Positions 1-9,507 of a stretch of DNA of 64,000 nt are shown here, one piece after another. The stretch is from Tetrapyrgos nigripes (lineage: Eukaryota; Basidiomycota; Agaricomycetes; Agaricales; Campanellaceae). The position numbers and the translations under genes are program-made. Location of the stretch: positions 21,041-85,040 of the forward strand of contig JAACJM010000229.1 in assembly GCA_013368315.1 (NCBI GenBank), written 5' to 3'. The notes below the pieces were generated by a model. That model was not told the DNA's origin, searched no databases, and worked only from the letters and a program-made list of their open reading frames with translations. Position 1 is the stretch's first letter. The number at the start of each line of letters is the position of its first letter.

Positions 1-46
1 CTTGTAGCCAAGGACTTCCAAATTTGGCAACGTCACTGATATATTA

Positions 47-825
47 GAGAGTTTGTGCACGTGCCACCAGATGCCATACACGGCTAATTTGGCATGTGCA
101 CATGGTGGCAGCCATACGCTGCGTGTTTCCCTGCTGCTTCTCTCCTTTCGTCCTCTGGTCAATCTTGACTTACTGGCATGGAGCGGAGAGCTCTTATTGA
201 GTCCATCGCATATCAAGAACTCATTCAGAAACTTTTAGACGCTGTTGACGAAGAGGTAGAGGCAGATAAAGTGGGTAAAATTCGTGAGGGTGGTCCAGCA
301 AACATTTTGAATGGGGGGATGAGGCTTGGCTGGCCCAGTTCCGGTACATGGCCAATAACTGTGCTATTTGCATTTGCACTTATGTCGTCCCAAGTTTTTG
401 ACAGGCTGAAGTACGAGAAATGGTACAAGCAATGCAAATGCCAGAGTATATACGCTGCCCACAGACCCGTATCAAACAGGATTCATTCACCGCTCTTTGC
501 ATGCTTTTACGACGCCTCACCTATCCTAATCAGCTTGTAGATATGGAGCAGCAGTTTGGATGGGAATCCTCCCGTGTATCTCGTATTACTCGACTCACTG
601 CGCAATGGTTTGACTGGCATTGCGGGTACCTGTTGCCTTGGTACGAAGCCTTTGTGAAGTTCGGGTAGAGGTCTTGGTAGGACGGTTATGTTTTTTTGCC
701 CTTAGTACGAGGCATAGTAGAGGTACAACGCGAAGTCTACGCTACAGAAGATTTGCTGGCAGCCACCCACGTGCACACGCCAGATTAGCCGTGTACGGCA
801 TCTGGTGGCACGTGCACAAACTCTC
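47..825 (+). mobile_element. Harbinger-derived non-autonomous DNA transposon with long TIRs
   Basis: The two ends are inverted copies of about 67 bp: 47-113 matches the reverse complement of 758-825, both reading inward from gagagtttgtgcacgtgcc, with only a handful of mismatches and one gap. Both ends abut a TA dinucleotide (45-46 and 826-827), which fits a 2-bp target duplication. Canonical PIF/Harbinger elements make 3-bp TWA duplications, so the exact superfamily branch is uncertain. The interior contains an N-terminal piece of a Harbinger-like transposase and no DDE catalytic region. The element therefore looks like an internally deleted copy that needs a partner transposase. That the ends are so similar suggests it is not very old. 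Confidence 0.75.
405..668 (+). pseudogene. PIF/Harbinger transposase N-terminal fragment
   Basis: The reading frame starting at gct (405) and passing through ATG 420 encodes about 87 residues. They resemble the N-terminal helix-turn-helix region of fungal Harbinger-type transposases: 'MPEYIRC', then 'ALCMLLRRLTYPNQLVDM', then 'FGWESSRVSRIT'. In intact relatives a DDE nuclease domain follows this region. Here the frame ends at a TAG after 'YEAFVKFG', 90 bp short of the right terminal repeat, so no catalytic domain is encoded. Assignment rests on remembered family pattern (aLCilLrRlsYPnrl.dl), not a search. Confidence 0.6.
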
Positions 826-1018
826 TATTGACCGACGGTCAAATTAAATTTAGTCTACACCAGCAGTATGGATGAGGGTGACTGTCGGCGTTCCCTCTCA
901 ATCAAGTCGTCTGTCGAGAAAGATCAGTATTCTGCGACGTATAAAAAAACAAATCCTCTTACAAAGATCGTCCAATCAACTTGAAGCATTGACTCATTCC
1001 CAGTGGATCCCTAGCACA

Positions 1019-1128
1019 ATGTCCCAGCAAAAGACTCTTCTCCTCGAAGAGAAACATGGGCGCTTCGTCGTATCTGCCATTCACCAACTTCCCCACTCGC
1101 TGGCGAGCTTAACGTGAAGGCGTATTAA
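1019..1128 (+). pseudogene. Truncated MDR reductase relic (third tandem copy)
   Basis: ATG 1019 opens a short frame beginning 'MSQQKTLLLEEKHGRFVVSA', clearly homologous to the starts of the two reductase genes at 2150 and 4006. After about 27 residues the match to '[15 protein letters not shown]' continues only in another frame (around 1098, 'AGELNVKAY'), so there is a small frameshift followed by TAA at 1126. No later exons of the family (NAD(P)-binding motif, C-terminus) are recognisable between 1128 and 1780. It is the decayed remnant of a tandem duplication and makes the locus a three-copy array in the same orientation. Confidence 0.7.
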
Positions 1129-1780
1129 ACCTGAGAAGCTTAAGAGTTTGCTGAAAGATTCAAGGAGTTCGGTTGCTGGGTGTTAGAGAATGAAGCTTGG
1201 GTGGTACCGGTCGGAGAGGGCTAATGGTACGTTTACCCTTTCTGACTGCGTCCATCCTTTGTTCTGAAGCTGTTGTCATCCTTCCGGGCGGGCCTAGCAA
1301 CTGAAATCATGTCCTCTTGGGTCTGCGAGTTCAATGAATAACTTGACAATGAAAAAGAGTCGCGAAAACCAACGTTCTTGTTATCTCTCGTCATCAGCCT
1401 CCACAGCAATTGGCAGTTGGTACTTGGTTGGTACATGACTTCACAACCCCATCTGCAGGAACTGTCTGGTCATTACTTCACCCTCTCTTTCCAATGGCTC
1501 TCGTTTTCTTCTATGCAGAGAAAACACCGGTACTTCTTCCTTTTAAACGTCGTGTGCCATTGACAGACACCGGGAAAGGACACAAAAAAAGAACAAAAAA
1601 AGATGGTTCAGGAGTGCGTTAGGCTGAAAGGATGAGGAGGAGGAGTCAATTTGAGCGCGAGCGGCGACGTATGCACCTGTACGCGCGGGTAAATAGGATA
1701 AACCCAAGATAAACCTCCCGACCATCGCCTGTCCGGGTAAATGTGGATAATTTCTTCCATGGTCCCAGCCCCAGCCAATC
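1129..1780. other. Intergenic, no gene seen
   Basis: Between the reductase relic and the duplicated promoter I see only short frames without recognisable similarity, intron structure or repeats. It may hold decayed sequence of the relic gene but I cannot align it by eye. Confidence 0.4.
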
Positions 1781-2160
1781 CACGCAGTACGTGCTTTTCC
1801 CTGGTCATCTTCTACGCTATACTTTCGTTGTGAGCTCATCGTTTTGACAATGTTTAGGAGGCCCCTCAGCGTATAAAAGGATTACTGTACACGATGTGAA
1901 TAGATGACACTCCTCACATTTCTGCGTTCCATACATACATAAACCGCTCTTCGCCAAATGTTTCAAACCACGCAGTACGTGCTTTTCCTTGGTCATCTTC
2001 TACGCTGCACTTTCGTTGTGAGCTCATCGTTTTGACAATGTTTAGGAGGTCCTTCAGCGTATAAAAGGACTACTGTACACGATGTGAACAGATGACACTC
2101 CTCACATTTCTGCGTTCCATCCTTCCATCCATAAACCGCTCTTCGCCAAATGTCTCAACA
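1781..2160 (+). repeat. Tandem duplication of the MDR reductase promoter
   Basis: Two direct copies, 1781-1968 and 1969-2160, start cacgcagtacgtgcttttcc and run through a TATA box (TATAAAAG) to the start codon context tcgccaaATG. They differ by about ten substitutions and one 4-bp indel (atacatacataa versus ccttccatccataa). The junction lies 8 bp after the ATG of copy 1, so copy 1 keeps an ATG at 1958 that now opens a short upstream frame. Copy 2 provides the real start at 2150. The duplication therefore doubles the entire proximal promoter and 5' leader of the downstream gene. Confidence 0.9.
2060..2067 (+). promoter_or_regulatory. TATA box of the 2150 reductase gene
   Basis: TATAAAAG at 2060-2067 lies about 83 bp before the ATG at 2150. 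An identical box is at 1872-1879 in the upstream copy of the promoter. Both are embedded in the same conserved context (cagcgTATAAAAGga), so either could start transcription. Confidence 0.6.
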
Positions 2161-3413
2161 GCATGTACAAAAAGCTTTACTTCTTGAAAGCAAACAGGGT
2201 TGCTTCGTTGTCTCTACATTCCCAAAACTTACTTCGGCTCCTCCCGGAGAGCTCGTTGTAAAGGTCCATGCTGCGGCTTTGAACCCGGTCGATTGGGTGG
2301 TTCAGCATACGGGCAGATTCTTCGACAAGTACCCTGCAATCTGTGGTAACGATATCGCGGGCGAGGTAGAAGATGTTGGAGAAGGTGTTTCGGGCTGGAA
2401 GAAGGGAGATCGTATGTGAGTGTCCTGCCTCAATCGTAGACGTTGGTGATTGTTGAAAGTTCAACAGAGTGAATCAGGGCTGGCTCTCGAAGAACGAGTA
2501 TGCAGGATTTCAACAATATACGCGAGTACTCGCAGAAGTAGCTGCGAAGGTGAGTACTAACCGCCGGCCTTTAGGAAAAACCCGCTAATGAACCATTTTG
2601 CAGATCCCTGAAAAGCTCTCTTACTCCCAAGCAACATCTATTCCGCTTGGTCTAGCCACTGCCGCTATAGAATTATACTCTGACCTGCCAAACGGTATTG
2701 GCTTGAACCCTTCCTTTGACACCGTCGATTACTCGGGCCAAGCTGTTCTTGTTATCGGAGGAGCGACCCCAATCGGGCAGTATGGTGCGTTGGCGAGTCC
2801 ATTACGGCCTTTTCGTTACATTGACTACATATATGATACAGCTATTCAACTTCTTCGAATGGCCAGATTCAGTCCCATCATCACCTACGCCTCTGCTCGA
2901 CATGCTGCGCACCTCAAAGCTTTGGGAGCAACTGAGTGCATTGATCGCAACGAGGTTCCATTTGCAGACCTCGCTTCGGCCGTGAAGAAACTCACGTCTG
3001 TTCCGGTCACGGTGGTCTACGACGCGGTCACTTTGCCAGAATCCGCACCAGTCGGGTACGACATTCTTGCGCGAGGAGGCAGTATGGTCTATGTGAAAGA
3101 CGATTACATCAAGAACAAAGTCGAGGATAAGAAGCTCGTCAGAGTATTCGGCAGTGTACATACTCCTGCGAATCGGGAATTTGCAAAGACAATATGTATA
3201 GCAAGTTGACCAAGTTGCTTGAGGATGATGTTTATTGTTGTGAGTTTTCGTTCTTTGTCAGACATACGAAGTGCCAATAACTGATTTTGACAGTCCAATA
3301 GAGTTGAAGATCTTCCCGGTGGACTAGAGGGTATTGTAGATGGTCTAGAGCGGCTGAAAGCAGGGAAAGTGAGCGGAGTGAAACTGATAGCTCACCCGCA
3401 AGAGACTTTGTGA
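2150..3413 (+). CDS. Zinc-less MDR oxidoreductase (enoyl reductase/ToxD-like), copy 1
   Basis: A medium-chain dehydrogenase/reductase. Exons inferred at 2150-2415, 2468-2549, 2604-2784, 2842 onward and 3294-3413. The N-terminal GroES-like half has 'AAALNPVDW', 'GNDIAGEVEDVGEGV' and 'GDR'. The Rossmann half has 'VLVIGGATPIGQ' followed by 'AIQLLR'. The Cys/His zinc ligands of alcohol dehydrogenases are absent, as in NADPH-dependent enoyl reductases and ToxD-type proteins. The substrate is unknown and the cofactor is inferred. Compared with the gene at 4006 one base is missing near 3195 and one is extra near 3230. As read, translation stops at TGA 3207-3209 after 298 residues, about 45 short. 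The last exon still encodes a good C-terminus ('GLERLKAGKVSGVKLIAHP'). It is either recently inactivated or affected by sequence error. Confidence 0.8.
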
Positions 3414-4005
3414 ATGTAGACTCGACATCTAGTGGGAGAGACTGTACTTATAGAGCGAAGGAAAGCGGCGGTGCAGCGAAACTTACGTAGATAGGCAATG
3501 TTATATTTTACTCTTTCACCATCACCAAATCACATTCGCTTCGCGAATGGCTTCACCTAGTATCCCAAGTTGATTCCAAGGAGAAGAGCCACGAATGAAC
3601 ACTGCTAGACGGAGGACCTTAGAAAGAGGAGCTAGATATGTTGCCTGTGAGTAAGCTGGTGAGTTCAACGATTGCGTTTTGTGCTTTTTCAGATTGTAGT
3701 TTGTCGCCCAGAATTTCTCCCCTTGCTACTGTCTGTCCACGTTGTCTCCTGCAATCAGTTAGCAATCAGCAGCTTCTTGAGAGTCTACACCCCATACTTA
3801 GCGATCTGATTTGTCAAACTCAGCTTACTGATGGTATGCGCAGGCTATGACACCATAATGATACCTTAAGACCGTGTAGCCGCACAAACTAGCTTTGGTA
3901 AACTTGTTGAGGGTGGATCGAAGCGGTACGTGTCCTTCCCATACTTCCTGTCCTTCTTCGCTCACGCATTACCCTGTGTCTTCTTCTGCGAACTTTTATC
4001 CTACG
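3414..4005. other. Intergenic between the two reductase genes
   Basis: No convincing coding sequence. The leader just before 4006 does not resemble the duplicated promoter at 1781-2160, so the two reductase genes do not share a recent promoter. Confidence 0.4.
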
Positions 4006-5266
4006 ATGTCTGAACAGAAAGCCCTCCTCCTCGATAGCAAACAAGGCCAGTTTGTGGTCTCGACGATTCCCAAGCCGACCTCTGTACCGTCTGGAGAACT
4101 CTTGGTAAAGGTCAAAGCGGCTGCACTCAACCCGGTTGACTGGAAGATCCAATCTTTTGGTGTCTTCGTCGAGAACTACCCTGCAGTATTGGGAACTGAT
4201 ATCGCCGGTGACGTTGAGGAAGTTGGAGAAGGAGTGACGGGATTCAGCAAGGGCGACCGAGTGTACGTTATATCTTCACTTTCCAAACGATTCTCGTTGA
4301 CTGAAACGCTTCCCAGTGTTTTCCAGGGCTTTTTCACTAACGATTACGCGGGATTCCAGCAGTATACTCGTGTTCCAGCTGAAATCGCTGCCAAGGCAGG
4401 TTCTTCTCGATAATTGTTTCCAGTGCAGCTCATAGAGCTGACTATTTACGCTTGCAGATTCCGGGAAAGTTTTCATACTCGCAAGCGGCTTCTGTCCCGT
4501 TAGGCCTGGCTACAGCATCTGTAGGCCTGTTTTCTCAACAGCCCACTGGTGTTGGTCTGAATCCGTCTTTTGGCACAACCGTGAAACATTCCGGACCAGT
4601 TTTAGTTTTAGGTGGTAGCACAAGCGTCGGGCAATATGGTAGTTATTCTACCTTGTATCTTCGCTACCAGAGTCACTCACTGCAAGGCACCAGCTATCCA
4701 ACTACTTCGCCTTGTCAAGTTTTCGCCCATCATTGCCTACGCCTCAGCTCACCAGTTTGATTACCTCAAATCACTCGGAGCGACCGAGTTCATCGACAGA
4801 AAACAAGTCTCGTTCTCCGACCTTCCCGCAGCCGTGAAGAAGATCACCTCTGAGCCCGTCAAGTTCGTGTATGACGCCTTCAGTTCAGCCGACTCGGAAC
4901 AAGCTGGGTACGATGTTTTGGCTGACGGCGGTACAATTGTTGTCACGACTGGAGACCAGATCAAGACCAAGGTTGATGGCAAGAAGGTCCTTTCTGTGTT
5001 TGGCAACGTCCATCCACCATTCAATCGCGAGTTTGGGAAGGCTCAGTATAAGAATTTGACCAAGTTCCTTGAGGATGGTACTATTGTGGTATGTCGTTTT
5101 CCTAGACATTTCAGCTGTGGAATGTGCTCATTTCGCGTCTTTCACAGCCTAACCGACCTGAAGAACTTCCAAACGGTTGGCTGGCATTCCTGACGGTCTG
5201 GAGAGATTGAAGAACAACCAAGTTAGCGGCACGAAATTGATTGCACTTCCCCAAGAGACGGCTTAA
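4006..5266 (+). CDS. Zinc-less MDR oxidoreductase (enoyl reductase/ToxD-like), copy 2
   Basis: Tandem paralogue of the 2150 gene. Exons inferred at 4006-4262, 4317-4395, 4458-4638, 4694-5088 and 5148 onward. Features are 'AAALNPVDW', '[15 protein letters not shown]', '[19 protein letters not shown]' and the dinucleotide-binding '[19 protein letters not shown]'. No zinc ligands are seen. The second intron (4396-4457) must start with GC (AAG|GCAGGT) to keep frame, a GC-AG intron. In the last exon the frame closes at TGA 5208-5210 (324 residues). Dropping back one base near 5178 restores the family C-terminus '[20 protein letters not shown]' to TAA 5264-5266. So there is one probable single-base deletion or read error, affecting only the last 20 or so residues. 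Confidence 0.82.
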
Positions 5267-5442
5267 CTTCCGAAGGTTGTTGCAGATTGAACTACTTCTA
5301 TCATTATTTGTTATGTACTTCAGTAACAAGGAGTCTATGTACTTTCCATTCGCTGACCATGGGATCTTGATGGGATCGAGAACTTCTTCGGGACACGTGC
5401 ATGTGTTGACGCGTTTTGCTTTGACCCTGTTTCACCTCCACC

Positions 5443-6574
5443 ATGTCTTCTGGCTTTAGTCTCTTTCAGAAAGCTGAGCAGGCCTATATCATTGGTCGTC
5501 GTCCCGACGAAGCCTTTGAATACTACCAAAAGGCAATCAAGAAGATCCTGAAGGATGAAGTCGTCGACGCAAAGGCTCCAACCGCCGCGCGTCATCCAAG
5601 CGAGATGCCTGAGGAGACGATAGGGTGCCTGTGGATGAACTTTACAGGGTTTCTCAGGGATCCTCAGATGCATTATAACGAAGGTACTTGGCTAGTTACT
5701 CATCGGGCTGATAGTGCTAGCACTCAGCTTTACTTCTTTTGGTCGGATACAGACACAGCTCCAGAGGCATGGAAGCTTCTCAACAATTTCCGAATCGGCA
5801 ACACACACAAATGGCATTCCCGTTTCAAAACACTTCACGCCCAGATGGTCCTAAAAGGTCTCCAAATCGTGGCGACTATGACCATCGGTCTTCTTGCCTG
5901 GGACAAACAGGATCGCCCTACCGCTGCCAAACGTTACGCAGAGGCTCTGAAACTCGCTAAAACCCATCCACCTTTTGATTGTCTCGGAGATAGTGCAGGT
6001 AAAGAACCGCCTAACAAAGAGGTTGCGAGGACCATCAAGCACTTTGAATACTACGTCGCGGATCAAGTAGGTTTCCCTGGCTCGTAGACTAATGGCAAGC
6101 TGGCTTATCCATCGCAGGTGAAACAGACAAAGGATAACTTGGCGATGTTGATCGGGAATGATATTTGGAATATTGGATTTGCGCAAGCTGTGGATGAGAT
6201 TTTGAATACGGGAAATGTTACATCGCCTGGGTTGAGGAGGGAAGGAGTTGATACCCTTTTGCCAGTTACGCGTATTGAAGGCGATGGGACGGTTAAGACG
6301 GTCAATAATATGATGTTGGCTTCGGATGGATGTGCCAATTGTGGGAAGAGAGACGTTAAACTCCAAAGATGCAGTCGGTGTCTCAAGGTTGCCTGTGAGT
6401 TGGCTCTTTCTCTGTTTTGACTGCGTGTTTCTCATCCACCGTTTGCTAGACTGCGGTGCTGAATGTCAGAAGGAGAATTGGAAGTGAGTCGTCGTTGCGT
6501 TCGTGGGATCAAGAGACTGACTCCTTTCTAGGATTCATAAGGCTACTCTTTGTGGAAAGAAAACGAAGGCCTAA
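5443..6574 (+). CDS. MYND-type zinc finger protein
   Basis: Five exons (5443-5683, 5753-6066, 6118-6394, 6450-6483, 6532-6574) join in frame to 302 residues. The N-terminus is helical and tetratricopeptide-like ('LFQKAEQAYIIGRRPDEAFEYYQKAIKKIL'-type). The middle carries 'RPTAAKRYAEALKLA'. The C-terminus is a complete MYND finger: CANC, CSRC, YCGAEC, then W, H and C in 'QKENWKIHKATLC'. MYND fingers bind proline-rich partners, and in fungi they end many uncharacterised proteins. The first intron is 69 nt, a multiple of three, and contains no stop, so a retained-intron reading is possible, but the spliced form gives the better protein. It starts 176 bp after the reductase gene on the same strand, and no functional link is evident. 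Confidence 0.82.
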
Positions 6575-7010
6575 TTTCCACCTACTTGGCCCAAAAACAT
6601 CTTCGTAAAGCGTAACAATATTTTTTGGGCGCTAAATTACTACAAAGGGTCCGTGGGAGCGCCGGGCAATCTTCCCGATATAGTAATTTGACCAAGTCTT
6701 AACGCTTCGACCCCCATAAACTGAGGTCGAAATGATGCAGTATCATCTCGGACAGCTTGTACTTGCACTATTGCTGCCCGCCGCTGTCTTGAATAGTTGT
6801 TTGCTTCTGGTTTATACTTAGATACTTATGAATATATATGTTTTATGAACGAACGAAGATTAAACAAGAAGATAGAGGTGACTGTAGAAATTACTATTCA
6901 GGGAGTGGAGCAACTAGTAAGTAAATAAAGAATAAGACTATGTAAAAGAAAGTAGGATAAATAACTTAGCAAGTTATGACCTTCAGCCTCCGTGCTGATG
7001 CAGGAGAAAT
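6575..7010. other. Intergenic between convergent genes
   Basis: AT-rich spacer between the convergent MYND and hydrolase genes. It should hold both 3' UTRs; I see no gene and no clear terminator signal to assign. Confidence 0.4.
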
Positions 7011-8487
7011 TTACAAGGCTTGTTCAATCCAAGTCTGAATGGAATTGATGACATCGGGACCACTGTTATGCATGAAGATGAAATGGCCCGTGTTTTCCAC
7101 GATGTCCACATCGAACTTGCTGGCACTGGGGAAGAGACTCTGAACAGCAGCTGGTAAGGAAGGGAAGTTGCCCTGGGGCACATTGCACTGTCCGGCACAC
7201 ATGAAGCTATATTGAAGATTCTCAGTTAGTACACAGTGAACGACACAGGGAAAATCACAGCTCACAAGTCATGCTCTCCGGTCACGACGAAGACGGGGTG
7301 CGTGTAATTCTGCGCTACAGAATTCGTAGGCAGAGTGAGCAGGATTCCAAGCGACAGGAGTCCTCGTCCCTGTTGCACTTCGAGAAGAACCTCTGTATAA
7401 AACGTATCAGCGAGAAATTGATAGTGGGGAACAACTGATCTGTTTACTCACTTTCGTCGAAGAATGGGTAAAAGTAATAAGCTATTTGATCATTCGTAGG
7501 TCCAGCGGAAACAGTGTAGGATGTATCCTTGATACTCGCTGCGGTTTTGGGTAAGTGAGCGTGAAGGATAGAAAAGAATTGGAAATACTAACACCACATC
7601 TCTGGCGCCGCTTGAGACGCAATCTGAATGTTGAGGGCGGCCAATCCCGCAGCTGTGCCCACGGTAGCGACAGAAATGGTGGTGAGCACGGTAGCGTCGA
7701 AAATGTTGCCCCTTTCAGCAATCAGCGCAATCATTACAACGCTAAATCGTGAACTGTGAGTATAAACGAACAGACCCTTGATTTACCTACGTACCTTCCA
7801 TGAGCATGAGCCACGCCGACGATCTTTCCGAATTTCAAGAGAGATGGCAGGTTGTCTATGAGGGCAGAAGCAACAGCAATCTCGGTTCCAATTTGGACTT
7901 CTTGGATTCCATCAGGCTTGTCGGAATTTCCCTCACCTTCGAGGAGACTCAGTGATAATAAGAGGGAAAGAAATCATTCGAGGCTCACCAATCTGATCGT
8001 ACATGAAGATTGCATGTCCAGACTTCAAGGCAGCTTCAGCGTAATCGCTGCCAGTACCATTTGCATAATTCCAGTAGGTATGGTTGATGGCACTCCTGTA
8101 TTTCGTATTCAACGATCAGTATCACGCAGTGAAACCAATCAAATGCGATACTTACGCATGAATGGCAAACTCAACTACACCGTCCGCGGGGAAGTCATTC
8201 GGGATGCAAAGCTTGCTCCAAATCTTGTAGTTCTTGTTGAGAGTTGTAGGTCCGATTGTGACGTCTTTAGCGAAGGTAGAGTTTGCCCAAGACAACTCGT
8301 TGAGGATACCAGTAAGCTCAGTTTGGTCTTTAGGAGCAGTGAGGTTTAGCTGGACTGTCGATGCCGAAACGTTTACGGGAACAAAGAACTCGGAGCATGT
8401 ATATGACAGAGAGGTGGTTTGAGCCACAGACTGTGAGATGAAGGAAAGTGCGAGAGCTGAAAAGCTCGTCAAAATGAAAGGCCTCAT
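7011..8487 (-). CDS. Secreted alpha/beta hydrolase with Ala in place of nucleophile Ser
   Basis: Seven exons on the minus strand (8487-8156, 8095-7989, 7936-7795, 7753-7593, 7538-7452, 7392-7266, 7206-7011) join to 383 residues. An N-terminal signal peptide is evident ('MRPFILTSFSALALSFISQ', cut near 'SVAQ'). The fold is recognised from 'HTYWNY', 'FMYDQIGEGNSDKP', the elbow region, 'VVTGEHD' (acid) and 'VENTGHF' (histidine). The elbow that should read GHSxG reads 'GVAHAHGS', so residue 191 (codon 7803-7805) is Ala where the catalytic Ser belongs. Asp and His are kept. Hydrolytic activity is therefore doubtful. A binding role, another chemistry, or recent inactivation are all possible. Splice sites are all canonical and the frame is otherwise intact. 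Confidence 0.8.
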
Positions 8488-8545
8488 CGTGCTAGATTGA
8501 GAGGGAGGAGGCTGAGGGGATGGAGAGAAGTGAAAATCTTTCTGT

Positions 8546-8553
8546 CTTAAATA
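8546..8553 (-). promoter_or_regulatory. Putative TATA box of the secreted hydrolase
   Basis: On the minus strand tatttaag lies about 60 bp upstream of the ATG at 8487, in a position usual for a fungal core promoter. No other support. Confidence 0.35.
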
Positions 8554-9507
8554 CCTGAGATTATGGGTACTTACTCACCTGTATCACGGAAGCTTAAATC
8601 ACATTTAGTAGGACTGGTTGTGCATACTTGCTATTCAAGACCACTGCACCAGATGAGCATAGGATCAGATGAATTATTGATGCGCCCTGGTGGCTAGTGC
8701 GAATCGGAGTCCGGTTGTAAGGGAAACAAGTATCTTTGCGGCGTCAGGGTCATCAATCCCGCCGTCTTGTTTAATGGCCAAGGCGGCTGAGTTTGGGAAT
8801 TAGTATAGCGGATATGGAGTACATACATACCCGCTCCAGCCTCCATTCAAGAAAACGATGTTACTAGCATCCTGTCCTAGCGGTGATCATACACACATAC
8901 GCCACCTATACTATGTACCTTTATACTGCGGGCCTACTCCGGCCTACTAAACCCGTGGACCAACTGTCCTGCGCGCAAGAAAATGGAAATAATTGTCAAG
9001 CAGGGTCCGTGCCCAGAACGGAGAGAGAAGCATTTTTTGAGGACATGATTTGTGATTTTGAAGGGTTCTGAGCAATAGCGGGGAATTTCTTGTGGTATGG
9101 TAGCCAAAAAGGTATGTAGAAGAAAAGAAAGTTGAAGAACACAGCCACGAGCGGAGCAGAAGTGATCCGAGTTCCAAATAAAGAAGTCGTGGTTCGTAAG
9201 AGCGATCCGGTTCGACTCTTCCCGCAGTTGTTGCCCGAAAGCTGAAAATGTTGTGAAAGTGCCTTAGCGCAGTACGGGCAAGTCCTGTACGGCTTTTGAG
9301 ACTAAGATTGAAAATCTCTTTAATGGTCGGTCTAGCTAAATTGGCCACCCTCTAGACTTCCGCGGATCCAATTTATAATTAGGTGAATAACTTGCCTCCT
9401 CCTCCAGAAACAAAACCCGTTTAACTTCAGCTGTTCATCTACTATACGTAGTACTACGTACCAAAATCTACGTTCTACATATTCCTGAAACCGGCATTTC
9501 GATACTC
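8554..9507. other. Intergenic, no gene seen
   Basis: Upstream region of the hydrolase and 3' flank of the P450. Short frames on both strands have no recognisable similarity. Two tRNA-like motifs here were examined and rejected. Confidence 0.4.

Noticed and set aside
7852..8349. 165-codon plus-strand frame opposite the secreted hydrolase
   Set aside because: Antisense shadow crossing the hydrolase introns; no motif.
9108..9216. A-box (tagccaaaaagg) and B-box (ggttcgactct) pair
   Set aside because: About 100 bp apart with no cloverleaf possible; chance matches.
9258..9330. tRNA-Met-like start (ccttagcgcagta) suggesting a tRNA gene
   Set aside because: The A-box resemblance is good but no anticodon arm, T arm or matching acceptor stem follows.
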